From contig OX419756.1 of NCBI GenBank assembly GCA_948567375.1, positions 12,839,001 through 12,903,000 on the forward strand: a DNA stretch of 64,000 nt, written 5' to 3'. The notes under the pieces are model-generated. The model was not told the DNA's origin. It ran no database searches and was given only the letters and a program-made list of their open reading frames with translations. This stretch comes from Lunularia cruciata (lineage: Eukaryota > Streptophyta > Marchantiopsida > Lunulariales > Lunulariaceae). The position numbers were made by a program, and so were the translations under genes. Every line of letters starts with the position of its first letter. Within the stretch, counting starts at the first letter, position 1. Below, in pieces: positions 23,342-35,900 of this stretch.

Positions 23342-24316
23342 GGCAAGCAATAATAGGAGTGCATATCTCATCTAGTGCACTTTCCACTCACTTATCAAAT
23401 AGAATAATAGAGGACTTTTATCACACAACCCAACAACAATTTTCTTGTTGGTTATCAGTTGGTGACTCCTCCTTGGGTTGGCTTGGGGGTCTAGGGTTTG
23501 CTTTGGTTTGTGACCCTTGGGTTTCATTAGGCTCCCTAATCCCTACTCGGATTCCCCTTTGTGCTTCTTTCCTTTAGGGTATATTTTTTTGTGCAATTGT
23601 AAATCAATGATAAATATCTTGCAATTTTGGAAACCCTTACTCTCAATTCATTGTGTCTTTTATGACTATTTAGTCAACTTAGTCATTTAGAGTACACATT
23701 TTTAATTCAATCTAGCTACTAGTGAATGGATAATCTTTCCCATAGAACAAGCTTGGACACATGTTTAAGTAATATGTTGTCTGATTTTAGTGCTATAGTG
23801 TAGATGTTGTGCAGCAGATTGAAGGTTATTTATAGAAATATCCTTCTCATCCTTTTGTTGTTTTATCATGAAATGATCTATCAAATTTATCAATTTTCTT
23901 TGATTAGATTCTATTTCAAAGAATAGTGGATGCAAGGAGGAATCAAGGAATCAACAAGCAATTCACAAAGCCAAAGTGATTGATTAGAGATGCTTAGCCC
24001 CATTTTACCTCTTGTATTTATCCTCTTTTATCCTTGCATGGCTTGATGGGTCCTCCCTTCCTTCTTGCTAATCTATGTAGTTGACTTTGTTAGTTGATTA
24101 CAGAGTAACATGCACATCTTTTCTCAAGTCATAATGGTTGCTCACCATAACACGAGGTTTCAATCAACCAAAGGGTTCAAGATCTCAATGTTGGGATTTG
24201 GATCCGGATCCAAACAACACATGTTAAATGGAAAATTTAATTGGAGTGAGTAAGAACTTGCTGCAACACCATGTCATTCAAGTGTCTACACTAGTAATTG
24301 TAGCAAAGCCTTCCAT
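23342..24316. other. No gene recognised between LTR D and the pol-less element
   Basis: Holds the second copy of the short repeat at 23478-23590; otherwise AT-rich sequence without readable domains. No long frame and no RNA gene seen. Confidence 0.5.
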
Positions 24317-27241
24317 CATCATAGGGATTGTATGCTCTCAAGAATGCACCAAGTACCTGGTTGCCTGCACTTAGACTGTTCTATTTGTCACTACATTGTT
24401 CACCCACAGTTCTAATGCGGTCTCTGCTCTTTGTCTTGATGGTAAGTACCTTTGTTAGAGCAACTTGTCTGCTACTTCTCCGGAATGTTGGCTCTTACTA
24501 ATGGTTCTACGTATTGAGTGTTCTTAGAATACTGTTGATCTTCACATTTCACTAGCTATTGTTCAAGTCATGTTAATGTTATTTTTTTTGGAAGTGGTGG
24601 GTTTTGTCTAACAGGTCACAAGCTATATGGCCAGATTTAAATCAGTGCAGCCAAATCAGTGACATGATTTATTGCACAAACTGGACTGGAAGCACATAGA
24701 ATGGAGCTCCCTTTCCTTGGCATTCTTCACAAAAATAGAATAAACATTTTCACTCACAAAGAGCCTCATAACAATGAACACAATATAAGCCTTGCAATTT
24801 ATATGTCCACTTGGGGAAGTCAAACAGCTCCAAACTATAACAATGATTTCTCTTAAGTTCCTATAACTGTTCAAGTAGGAAAAAGAAAGAACCAAATACA
24901 ACCAAGTTCTTATCCTACTTCATAGCACTATAACACTCTGTTCTGCCAAAGCTCCTCTTTGACCTTCCTCCCTTCACTGATCTACCCTACAACCTCTTTG
25001 AGAGTTCTTTTTGCCTACATATTCCTTTCACATTCACATTTTCTTCTTCCTCTTCCCTATCAAGGCTCCTTCTTGATGGTTCTTTGAGAGTTTACTCTTG
25101 CAAAGCTCCAAGACCTCCCTGTCCTACACCCCTTTGAGACCTGTCTCTATCCTATCAAAGCTCCCAAAACCATTCATTTATGTTAAGACACTTCCTCACC
25201 TTTGATACTCTGTCCTCACTTCAGTCTTGGCAACATCCTTTTCTCAAAAATTCCTCTATCTAACCTACTGTCCTGCAGCAACCACTTTCCTTTGGAATTT
25301 CTCTCTTCACTTCTATTTTGGCAAAACCTTCATTTTCAAAAATTTCTCTCTTCACTCCTCCAACCAAGCCTTTCTCTTCAAGAATTTTCTCTTCTTGTCA
25401 CACAATAGACCCTCTTCTCATTCAAAATTTCTCTCTTCACCTCTTTGTTACAATCCAAAGCTCTTTCTTTGAGAATTTTTTCTTCCTGCAACAACCACAA
25501 ACCTCTTCTCTTTCAAAAATTTCTCTTCAACTCTCTGTTTCAGTCCAAACCCCACTCTCTTTCCTGTCCAAAACCTCCCTTTTGTCCTTTGATCCTGCAC
25601 TTTCTCTTCCTATCTTGAATGTTCTATCATTTGAAAACTACCCTTTGAAAGTTTACTATCTAGCCAAACTCTCCAAAAATCCTTTGTCATGCAAAACTTT
25701 CAAGATCTTCCTGTTTTCTCCTTCAAAGCTCTCCAAGCACTTGAGAAATGCCCTTCTTGGTCAAAACCTTCTCTCAATGCTTTTCTTCTTCTTGTCCCGT
25801 GAGCTACCAAACCTCTTCTCTTTTGTGTGTCCTCTCTGGCCCTGCATGAGCCCTCACTTTCTTCAATACACTCCTTTCTATTTCTCTTCAGGCCAACCCT
25901 ATCTTTGAGAATTCACTCTCTTCTCTCTCTTTGTCCAGCTTCAACCCTCCTTCCAGATTTCTCTTTCTGTCAAGCTCCAATTCTTCTTCTTTGATGCTTC
26001 TTCCTATCTTGCCACTCTCAAAAGCTCTCATTTTCCCCTAATCCCCTTTGATTATACACTCTCTGCCAAGCTCTCCTTGACTTCTTTGCTTGCATATTTT
26101 CAAGAACCCTCTCTGCCTCAGCCAAACTCTCTCTCCTTTGATAACTTTCTCTCCTATCAAAGCTCTCACACCAGAACCTTTCTCTCTCAAGAAGTCTCCT
26201 GCTGTCAAAACCCCTTCCTTTGCTAATTTTCTCTCCTTTGTATAACCAGGCCCAGTCCTATCTTGATGCTCAGCCCTTCCTATTGCCAAAGCAAAAAACC
26301 TTCCTCTCTTCTTTGAATCCTCCCTCCTTTGTACAACCAAGCCCAATCCTATCTCGATGCTCAGTCCTTCCTGTCACCAAACTTCAAAACCCTTCTCTCT
26401 TCAAATTTTCACTCTCTTTGTCCTAGCAAGCCAGGCCCTTCCTTGTTTGATTATTTTCTCCTCTCTCTCCCTCTCAAAACACCTACTTGTTCAGTCTAGA
26501 CCTTCCTTTCTAGAGTTCCCTTGTCCGTACCTCACTTTTTTTCTTTGTTTTAGAGTTCTTCTTGCCTGTCATTTCCTGCACAAAACCCTCCTCTGCTCCT
26601 TTGAGATTACTCTCCTTACTTCTCTACCTAAAGCCCTTCTCTCCTTTGAATGTTTTCTCCTCTCTATACTGCCAAGCCATCCAATCTCTCAATGTATGCC
26701 CTTCCCTTTCTCTCATCCAAAACCTCAACCCCCTTCTCCTTTGAGAAAACTCTTCTCTAAAACTGCCTTGTCTTCAGCTGACCTCACTTCTTGATAACCG
26801 GCCTTTTCTCTTGTCCTTCTCCACCAGAATTCTCCTTGGTGAGCGATTCCTCCTTATTTGTCTTTTCCTCCTTCTTCCATCATGGACACAAGTCTCTCCC
26901 CATGTTTCCTTATTGTCATAAAACCTCCCTCTTCCTTTCTTCTCCTATTTATAATTACATTAAAAAAACTCCCAAGGCACATCAACACTCAAGATCATTA
27001 CAACTCTTGTTTTGAATAATTTTCTAGCTCCCACCCATTACCACTACTCTTCTATCAAATCTCAAAATTCCTACTACAGCCCAGTAGAAATGGCTTCACT
27101 ATTTTGGCAATTAACAAGTTTCTACTTGGGAAGTTCATACGGCTTGCAATTAGCACTTTTAAATACATCTATACTATTCTTCCAATTTCTCTATTACAGC
27201 AAATAGGACAATGTAACTCATAGATTATTTTCCCGATGACA
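24317..27241 (-). repeat. 3' LTR of element G
   Basis: On the minus strand it begins TGTCATCGGGAAAATAATC at 27241. Its far end, CATCATAGGGATTG on the plus strand, aligns with TGCTGCGGGGATCG of the other LTR by transitions only. From about 24950 to 26990 the plus strand is almost wholly pyrimidine-rich (CTCTTC-type text), so the element's RNA would be purine-rich there. Open frames in this strip come from that composition and not from genes. Confidence 0.88.
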
Positions 27242-27253
27242 TTCACCCCCACC
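27242..27253 (-). promoter_or_regulatory. Polypurine tract of element G
   Basis: Minus-strand GGTGGGGGTGAA stands directly before the LTR start TGTCATCGGG, the expected place for plus-strand priming. Confidence 0.8.
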
Positions 27254-27849
27254 AATTCTATGCAGCCTCCGGTCTGCACCATCAAGGTTCTAGGAGATTT
27301 AGTTCAACCCTCTTCCATAACATCATCAGGTACCTCTTTGAAGTTGCCTCTTTAAGTATCTCCTTTTGTAACTCCAATCACATACTGAAACGTATCTCTC
27401 AGGGATTTACAACCATGATATCTCCATTTTCTCTAGCATAATCAACAGTGCATGGTGTTCCAACATGAGCTCCTTCCATGGGCTTGACCCAACAAATGAC
27501 CCAAATATCACCCTTCAAATCTTGCACTTCATTGCAGAGCTTATGGTTCCCCACAAGTAACTTCTGATATCTTCCTATGTTGCTTTGGTAGATTCTTGGA
27601 TTTGGATACCAACATAGTCAACAAAGTCTTGCCATTCATTATGGAATCCCACAACAAGAAGCCTACTACTTTTTGATGCAACTTGGAGATCCTTTATCTC
27701 CTTGAGAAAACTTTACAGGCAGCTCTTGAAAGACTCTTGCTCCTCTTGCAAAATCCTTGTAGTGGCCTTTGAACTGGTCTCCAAAGCACAATATTCTTTC
27801 TTGGACTCCTTGAGCTGAAGCTCAATGCTCATCACCCTTTGTTTCATTT

Positions 27850-30800
27850 CTAGATCCAACTCTTCTTTTTGCAACTTTGCACGTGATCTTTACTCAATTG
27901 CTTCAATGCAATGATATTTGTAGTAAACTTATTAGCTTTTGAGAGAAGCTCATCCCTTCCTAAAGAAAGCCATCTTTGCTCCTGAGCGCTCTCCTGGTTC
28001 AACTGCATGAGTGTCTCGATGTCTTCAGCAAGGACATTAGAATTTGACAAGAGCTTCTATTTATCATGAACAAGCTATACTTGCTCTTGATCCAACACCT
28101 TAAGAGTACTGATCTCATCGGTCAAAGTAGTGACTTTATCTAGAAGCTGCATCTTCTCTTCAGCAAGTAGAACTTGCTCCTGATTTGACCCTTTGAGAGT
28201 GTTGATATCTTCCATGAGTAGACTAATTGTTAACATGAACTCCTTCCTTTTGTTGCCAAGTTGTACTCTCTCATGATCCAACAGCTTGAATGTACTAGCC
28301 TCTTCAGTCAGCATTTCCATTCCCCCAAAACATCATCTTGTACATCCTCCAATTTGCCTTTTCTTCTTTGACAAATCCTTTTGCGGGTTCAATTTGGTCT
28401 GGCCATTTTGCACCATATTGGCATTCAAAAGCAGCAACTCAAGCTTTGCCTTCCTCTTGTCCTCTTCCTTCTTTTGGAAGACTGCCCCTTCCTTCCTCTT
28501 CTTCTTCTCTTGTATTTCATCTGAAACTTTGAGCCTATTTTTGCTCCTTTTTAGCTCCTTTCCCTTCTTCACTTTGATCGGTGCATAATTGCCCTGGAAG
28601 AAAGGACCATCAAAAGGATCCTCCCCATCATGACTGAAAAAGGGATACTCCTTGGTCTGAGCTCCACCATCACTCATACCCTCATCCTCATCAGAAAAAT
28701 TAGAGTCATCATCATCCTTGTTTGACTTATTCTTTTGTGCCTTCTTCTTTTCTTTCTTCTTGTGCAGGTAGACTTTCCATACCATTTCATCACTCTTGGC
28801 GTTCCTCTTCTTCTCCATAAGTTTCTCACTAAGCTTGTCTAGATAAGTGTGAAACTTTATCTCAATGTTTCCTTTCTCTGAGTTCTTGCCTACTACATTT
28901 CCCTTGTCCATTCCTCTTATGTTAGACTGCAAGGAAAGATAATTCACTTGCAACTCCTCTTTCTCCTCACCAATAGCCTTGTTGACATTTCTATCCTCAT
29001 CCTCCTTGCCTCCATTACCTTCTTGTTCAGAGTCAGAATTTGGTGGCACATTGCCTTTATAGTCTTGTTTATTCAGTTGATCAGGATTGAATTTTTGCCT
29101 CAAAGCCTTCACACAAGTAGGTTGGTCATCATCCCATGTTATCTTCACGTTGCTGTGCTAGAAGGCCTTTGTCTCAAACTCCACATGTTTACAGTTATTG
29201 GGAATATCACTGGCCGAATCCTTTGGATTCCGCTTGAAGACCATGTTGTTAGGGATGCTTCAAAGATCCAAAGTGTTGGAAGTTTTCTCGTATTCTAATC
29301 CATCACAGGAGTTGAATATACATGCAGCAGTCTCAATTAAATCACACACAGCTATAGCGTAGTAGTATCAGATTTTTGCTTTCTCATACTCCCATTGCTT
29401 CTCAAAATCAGCTTCATCATCACTTTTGTCATCATCATGGGTCTAGATACTTTGGGGTCCTCGCACCGCTTTCTTTTCTATTTGCTCCACTTGTTGTTGC
29501 TTCTCTTTTGATTGAACTTCAACTTCTGACTGCTGATGAGCCTTTCCCTTCTCTTCTATCATTGTGTCCCAAGAAGCACCAAACTCAACAGTGATAGCCA
29601 TTATAGAAACCGGTGCATCCCTTCTAGATTTCCTCCAAACCAGCTCTGCCAATCTCTTCTTTTCCACTTCACCAAAATCTGTACTTTTCCTTCTCTCACT
29701 CACCAAATTATACACATTAGGCTCAAAGGTAGTAGCAGCCATGCCCACTTCCCTTTTTCCCATATTCCTTTCAAGCAAAGCCTTCATGCCCTCTATTACC
29801 ATGAAGCGGTATTGTCTCACCGGTATCATCAAATGTATCTTCTTCATTCTTGCCTCTCCCACAAACTTCACCAACTACTTGCACAATACTTTTGACAGCT
29901 CTTGGTATTCCCTTTTTGTATTATTCTTACTATCACACTACATGTACCCATAAGGCTACCTCCTATCTCCACCTATTTTTGTAACACTAGTCCCACTTTG
30001 TAGTTGATCGACCTTTGTGGTTAGGATTTTCAACTCTTCCACCAATTGTGAAATTTCATCCATTGTTCCATCTTTGAACACCTCATTTGCCTACTATTCC
30101 ACCTTCTCTATGATGGATCCAACCAGACTACTCCTAACATGTGCCTTGGATATCACTTCCTCATCCAATTCTCTTTGTCTCTTCATGCGTTAGATATTGC
30201 TTCCTCATCCAGTTTTCTATGTCTCCTCCTATGGCTCACCCAAATAACAGCCTCCTCAATCTGCTTCCAATCAATAGTTCCTAAGCGCTTAGGTTGAAGT
30301 AAGTCAAGTGCATCCTCCAACTCATCTTGTAGATGGCTATCTATAACTCATAGAAAGTAGTTAGACTTCTGTAACTAAATTGATTCAGCTTCACAATTAG
30401 ACAACTGACCCAACCTTTTATTATACTCTCTTAGGAGATCTTGCGGCCCCAATCCTTTGTTCCTATCATTCATCCAGTCCAAGAACATGGTTTGTGAGGC
30501 AAGATCTGCATCCTATAGCAGAAACTCTTCATTCATCATCCGTGGGAACTCCTCCTATGTCATAGCCACTTCAACTAAACTTTCAACAACCATTTTGATT
30601 TTGAGCTCCACCAGTGTAGGAAACCTCGCGATGACAATCTTCTCATCAAGGTCATGAAGTTTAACTTCCCTCCAATAGACTTTCAAATATCTTGTCACAT
30701 CCTTACTATCAAACTTACCTTGATGGTCCCCCACTACATGCAAACATTTTGCCTTCCTCCTATCTCTTTCTTCATCTTGATCCTTCATGGCTCTTAGTTG

Positions 30801-30864
30801 CCATGATTATCATCAAAATTTCTTGTTCTTGTGACATTGCTATAGATGATGATTCTGGCGCCAT
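27850..30864 (-). pseudogene. Gag-like ORF of element G with acidic and coiled-coil C terminus
   Basis: A start ATG lies at 30864 (MAPESSS); one frameshift near 30790 leads into GKFDSKDVTRYLKVYWREVK and GLGPQDLLREYNKRLGQLS, a helix-rich pattern like capsid domains of plant Ty3 gag. Further pieces are 29874-29443 (TFEPNVYNLVSERRKSTDFG), 29148-28333 with strongly charged KEKKKAQKNKSNKDDDDSN and SNFSDEDEGMSDGG, and 28320-27850 with heptad-like repeats (LLDKVTTLTDEISTLKVLDQ). No zinc knuckle is visible. TAG and TGA codons interrupt it, mostly one transition from Gln, Trp or Arg codons. The start codons that delimit the later pieces are TTG or GTG, so they are fragments of one ancestral frame. Confidence 0.72.
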
Positions 30865-30947
30865 CCTTTCCTTTGCTCCAATCTGCTCTTGACGCCTACC
30901 TCAGCTCCAATCTGCTACTAACGCCTAAGCACAAGCCTTGAGATTCC

Positions 30948-30962
30948 TTGGCATGGTCACCA
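30948..30962 (-). promoter_or_regulatory. Candidate primer-binding site of element G
   Basis: Four bases inside the 5' LTR end, the minus strand reads TGGTGACCATGCCAA. It starts TGG, as the complement of a tRNA CCA end must. I cannot assign the tRNA. Confidence 0.5.
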
Positions 30963-30966
30963 CTTA

Positions 30967-32997
30967 TGCTGCGGGGATCGTATGCTCTCAAGAATGTGTC
31001 GGGCACCTGGCTGCTTGCACTTAGACTATTCTATTTGTCAGTGACTCAAAGCTTGCCTGTAGTCTGATGCGGTCTCTGCTCTTTGTCATGATGGTAAGTA
31101 CCTTTTCTTAAAGCAACTTGTCTGCTATTGCTCCTAGATGTAGGCTCTTACTTATGGTTCTACGTGTTGAGTGTTCTTGGAATACTATTGATCTTCATGT
31201 TTCACGAGCTACTGTTCAAATTCTATTAATATTGGGTTTGTATTTTTTTAGAAATGGTGGGGTCTTATCTAACAGATCACAAGCTATATGGCCAAATTTG
31301 AATCAATGCGGCCAGATCAGTGACATGATCTATCTGCACAAATTGGACTGGAATCATAGAGAATGGAGCTCTCTTTCCTTGGCATTCTTCACAAAAATAG
31401 AATAAACACATTCACTCACAAAGAGCCTCATAACATTCAACACAACATCAAGCATTGCAATTTATATATCCACTTGGGGAAGCCAAACAGCTCCGGACTA
31501 TAACAATGATTTCTCCTAAGTTCCTAAAATTTTTCAAGTAGGAAAAGGAAAGGACCAAATACAACCAAGTTCTAATCCTACTTCATAGCACTATAACACT
31601 CTATTCTGGCAAAGCTCCCCTTCAATCTTGCTCCCTACACTGATCTGCCTTGCAACCTCTTTGAGAGTTCTTTCTGCCTACATATTCCTTTAATGTTCTC
31701 ATTGTCCTCTTACTCTTCCCTATCAAGGCTCCTTTTTGATGCTTCTCCACAAGTTTACTCCTGCAAAGCTCCAAGACAAAATCCCTATCCTGCAACCCTT
31801 CAAGACTTGTTCCTATCCTATCAACGCTCCCAAAACCCCTCCTCACCTTTGATACTCTATCCTCACTTTAGTCCTAGCAACATCCTTTTCTCAAAATTTC
31901 CTCTATCTAGCCTATAGTCTCGCAACAACTCCTCTCATTTGGAATTTCTCTCTTCACTTCTGTTTTGGCAAAACCTTTAGTCTCAAAAATTTCTCTCTTT
32001 ACTCCTCTAACCAAGCCTTTCTCTTCAAGAATTTTCTTTTTCCTGTCACACCACAGACCCTCTTCTCCTTCAAAATGTTTCTCTTCACCTCTCTATCCAG
32101 CCAAACTCTCAAAAAATCCTTTGTCTTGCAAAACTTTCAAGATCTTTCTATTTTCTCCTTCAAAGCTCTCCAAGACTTCTCTTCACTAGTTTTCTGCTTT
32201 GCCAAGCACTCGAGAAATGCCCTTTGGGTCAAACCCCTCTCTCGATGATTTCTCCTTCTTGTCCCGTGGGCTACCAACCCTCTTCTCTTTCATATGTCCT
32301 CTATGGCCCTGCTCAAGCCCGCTCTTCCTTCAATACACTCATTTCTGTTTCTCTTTAGGCCAACCCTATCTTCAAGAATTCACTCTCTTCTCTCTCTCTC
32401 TCTCTCTATCTAGCTTCAACCCTCCTTCTAGATTGCTCTTCCTATCCAGCCCCAATTCTTCTTCTTTGATGCTTCTTCCTGTCTTGCCACTCTCAAAAGC
32501 TCTCATTTTCCCCTAATCTCCTTTGATTATACACTCTCTTGGACCTCTCTGCCTGCATATTTTCAAGAACCCTCTCCACCTCAGCCAAACTCTCTCTCTC
32601 CTTTGATGACTTTCTATCCTATCAAAGCCCTCACACCAAAATCTTTCTTTCTTGAGAAGTCTCTTGTTGTCAAAACTCCTTCCTTTGCTAATTTTCTCTC
32701 CTTTGTACAACCAAGCCCAGTCCTATCTCAATGCTCAGCCCTTCTTGTCACCAAAGCACAAAACCCTCCCTCTTTTCTTTGAATCCTCCCTCCTTTCTAC
32801 AGCCAAGCCCTGTCCTATCTTAATGCTTAGTCCTTCCTGTCACCAAACCTCAAAACCCTTCTTTCTTTGAATTTCCACTCTCTCTGTCCGGGCAAGCCAA
32901 GCCCTTCCTTCTTCAATAATTTCCTCCCCTCTCTCTCTCAAAACCCCCTTCTTGCTCAGTCCTGACCTTCCTTCAAGAGTTCCCCTGTCTAGACCTC

Positions 32998-33049
<52 letters not shown>

Positions 33050-33739
33050 TCTTCTTGCCTGTCACTTCCTACAAAAAACCGTCCTTTGCTCCTTTGAGAT
33101 TACTCTCCTCACTTCTCTAGCCAAAGCCCTTCTCTCCTTCAAATGTTTTCTCCTCTCTGTACTGCCAGGCCAAGCCCAATCTCTCAATGTCTGCCCTTCC
33201 TTTTCTGTCACCCAAAGCCTCAACCCCCTTCTGCATCAAGAAAACTCTTTTCTAAACCCGCCTTGTCTTCAACTGACCTCACTTCTTGATAAATAGCCTT
33301 TTCTCTTGTTCTTCCCCACCAAAATTCCCCTTGGTGAACAATTCCTCCTTATTTGTCTTTTCCTCCTACTTCCTTCATGGACACAAGTCTCTCACCATGT
33401 TTCCTTCTTGTCATAAAACCTCCCTCTTCCTTTCTTCTCCTATTTATAGTTACATTAAAAAAACTCCCAAGGCACATCAAAACTCAAGATCATTACAACT
33501 CTAGTCTTGAATAATTTTCCAGCTCCTGCCCATTACCACTACTCTTCTATCAACTCTCAAAATTCCTACTACAGCCCAATAGAAGTGTCCTTACTATTTT
33601 GGCAATTATCAAGTTTTTACCTAGGAAGTTTATATTGCTTGCAATTAGCACTTTTAAATACATCTACATACCATTCTCCTAATTTCTTTATTACACCAAA
33701 TAGGACTAATGCAACCCGTAGATTATTTTCTTGACAACA
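30967..33739 (-). repeat. 5' LTR of element G
   Basis: Minus-strand start TGTTGTCAAGAAAATAATC at 33739; plus-strand left end TGCTGCGGGGATCG. It lacks about 190 bases present in the other LTR at roughly 25445-25660 and carries a (TA)n run at 33002-33045 where the other LTR has T-rich sequence. The same pyrimidine-rich strip lies at about 31600-33450. Confidence 0.87.
33002..33045. repeat. (TA)22 microsatellite
   Basis: Uninterrupted alternating TA, present in only one of the two LTRs of element G, so it expanded after insertion. Confidence 0.97.
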
Positions 33740-35819
33740 CTGCCACCAAATTTTCTTTTTGTATTAACTAAATCATCACCAAGGTATAGGCCAATAGGCC
33801 CAAAAATATAACCTATAGGAAAGGAGAAAAGGAATACAAGTACATCAAGAGGTGCATAAAGAAAGGAAGGGTCCAAGACCCAACAAAAGACGGGAAAAAG
33901 GCATAGAGAAACCAAAGCTTGCATGGCATAAAGACCAAAGCATTGTGTAGCAATGCCAACACAAGAACACTCAATCTAAGTGACAAAGGTACTATTTAAT
34001 GGCTTAGTGTGATATAGATCTTCCAAAAATATTGTTTGGCAAAAGTTGGAGATGGGGCCATCAATGAACCGAGCATGTGTACTATTGAGGATCATTGATG
34101 AAGACTCAGAGCTTATGACCTTTGTATGGAGATAGAGACCCTCTACCAAACATAAAAGGTAATCATGGTGGGTGAGGAAGTCAAAGTGCCTCTCCTTTGT
34201 AGTGAGCCCTATGCTGCCTCTCAAAGGAGCCTATCAAATTGATGATGAAGGTGGCTAAAAGCTCCATTGCTAGGAGGAGAAAGGTGCTAGAGGCAAGCCA
34301 TGGGCCATAGTTGTCCTCCTTCTCTTAGTGGTGATGATTGTTATAGCTCTTGCTTGGATGCTAGCTCATGCCAATGACTCAGGTCTAAGTGGGTTTGCCA
34401 CCACCACAATATACAATGTACATTGGCTATAGTGCTCCCATTGATTCAAAATTTTCTTTTGTAGATCATATTACACTTAAGTGCTAGAGAACCACTAGAA
34501 TTGCTATAGTTACTAAAAGAAGTGCCTCAAGTGGAGAGGTACTCAAAGGAATGACAATGAAAGCTAGGATGGAAGAAGCACTCAAAGTGACATAAGATAA
34601 TTCTAAGTACTTACAAGCTAGACTACTTGTAGGATGTTTAGCACTCAAAGTGATGGAGGATGGTCTTGAATGCTAACAAGAAGGATGAGTCTATAGGCCA
34701 AATGATTTACATGGCCAAATATCATGGTGGCAAGCAAAGCTCTATCATAAAGGAGGATGAGAAGCACTAAGGGAGGTGTAGAATGGCCTCAAGTGCCTAA
34801 GGAGTGAATAACACTTAGAGTGATGTGGAATCATTTTGAGTGCTTGTAAGAGATGCAACACTCAGAGTGCCAATAGGTGAGGCATACAAGCCCCACTGCC
34901 AAGTGCTACCTTGGCACTAGGACTTAACTGTCATCACAATTTGAACATGTAGTTAACAGCATTTGCCACCAAGGACCGTTACCTACAAGATAATTGTTGG
35001 CACTTGGTGGCAAGCATGGCAAGGGAGGAAGTGATTGGGAATGAAATTTTGGCATGTGAGAGGGTGACTTCTCACCAAGGATGACATAAGAAGGCCTTTT
35101 CTTGCAAAAAAATAAGTGCCTCCTTGCTTTGCAACCGCCGTAGTGCTGAAGAGTTACCAAGAATTGAATGTATAAAATGGAATGCATGGCTAACATTGGC
35201 ACTTTTTGCAAATCCATCTGTCTTCTTAGCTGATCAAGTTGTGTCTTACACACTACCATGAAGAAGTAAGTTACTCCAAATTGTTTTGAGAGTGGCACTC
35301 GGCATGAATTTGGGCACTCAAAATGAAGGTACTCAATGTAGTATATCAGTGAAGTTAAGGCAGTTTTTCCAAAGCTATGGTAGTCAGTCCAAAACACTAC
35401 CATGAAGAAGTAAGTTACTCCAAATGGTTTGAGAGTGGCACTCAACATGAATTTGGGCACTCAAAGTGAAGTGAGGTACTCAATGTAGTTATCAATGAAG
35501 TTGTAGCAGTTGTGCCTATGCCAAAGCCATGGTAGTCACTCCAAAAAATTACAAGAAGGCACCTGAGGCCATCCATAGATCCCTTGCTATTAACTAATGG
35601 GCATTATCCTATAGAATGGATGTGATTAGAAGGAAGCACATGCTATTCCTACTCTAGAACTTGAACTTGTAAGATTTCTATATGATACATGAGATGAGGG
35701 GCAAAGAAGAGAAAATTTCTAAGGGAATAAGAGGTAGCCCATTGAATTGGAAATGAGACCATTGGCAAATAGAAATTGGCCTAAATGCTAGGGTTGTAGG
35801 AGCAATAGCCATAGATAGC
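33740..35819. other. No gene recognised; upstream part of LTR copy F probably lies here
   Basis: Text with repeated phrases such as GCACTCAAAGTGA and one 144-bp tandem duplication. Judging by spacing in copy B, the start of LTR F should fall near 34950, but I could not identify its TG end. Short minus-strand frames (34924-35460) follow the tandem repeat and show no domain. Confidence 0.45.
35250..35537 (+). repeat. 144-bp tandem duplication
   Basis: ACACTACCATGAAGAAGTAA starts at 35250 and again at 35394. The two units share nearly all their text (GAGAGTGGCACTC.GCATGAA, AATTTGGGCACTCAAA, GGTACTCAATGTAGT) with scattered changes. Confidence 0.9.
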
Positions 35820-35900
35820 AAATTCATAGGTAAAGAACTTACTCCCAAAGGCAAGAGCCACTTCAATAGCAAATGTTCCAAGAAAAATGGGTGTAGTGGG
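35820..35900 (+). pseudogene. LTR-borne ORF, copy F, fragment 1
   Basis: Ends in SKKNGCSG, matching TKNGYKVE of copies B and C. The text is cut by LTR B exactly here and resumes at 39720. Confidence 0.6.
35896..35900. other. Target-site duplication GTGGG, left copy
   Basis: Identical to 39715-39719, bracketing solo LTR B. Confidence 0.92.

Larger units (their letters stand above)
24317..33739 (-). mobile_element. Pol-less LTR retrotransposon with gag-like internal region, element G
   Basis: Two direct repeats of 2.8-2.9 kb (24317-27241 and 30967-33739) bracket 3.7 kb of internal sequence. A purine-rich tract lies beside the left repeat and a primer-site candidate beside the right one, so the element runs on the minus strand. 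The internal region codes only gag-like and coiled-coil segments; I find no protease, RT, RNase H or integrase motif on either strand. This matches the non-autonomous class described as TR-GAG or LARD. Flanking bases TCCAT and CTGCC do not form a clear target duplication. The LTRs differ by many transitions, one roughly 190-bp deletion and a microsatellite. Confidence 0.86.

Noticed and set aside
25318-26794. Series of plus-strand frames rich in Ser, Leu, Phe and Pro
   Set aside because: They fall in the pyrimidine-rich strip of an LTR; codons of C and T give these residues and few stops. The same strip in the other LTR gives similar unrelated frames.
32952-33296. Frame with an Ile-Tyr repeat
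   Set aside because: Translation of the (TA)22 microsatellite and flanking LTR sequence.
24312-33744. Target duplication around element G
   Set aside because: TCCAT on the left and CTGCC on the right do not match; the boundary rests on LTR alignment and the PPT only.
35250-35537. CRISPR-like array or satellite
   Set aside because: Only two units with no spacers; a simple tandem duplication.
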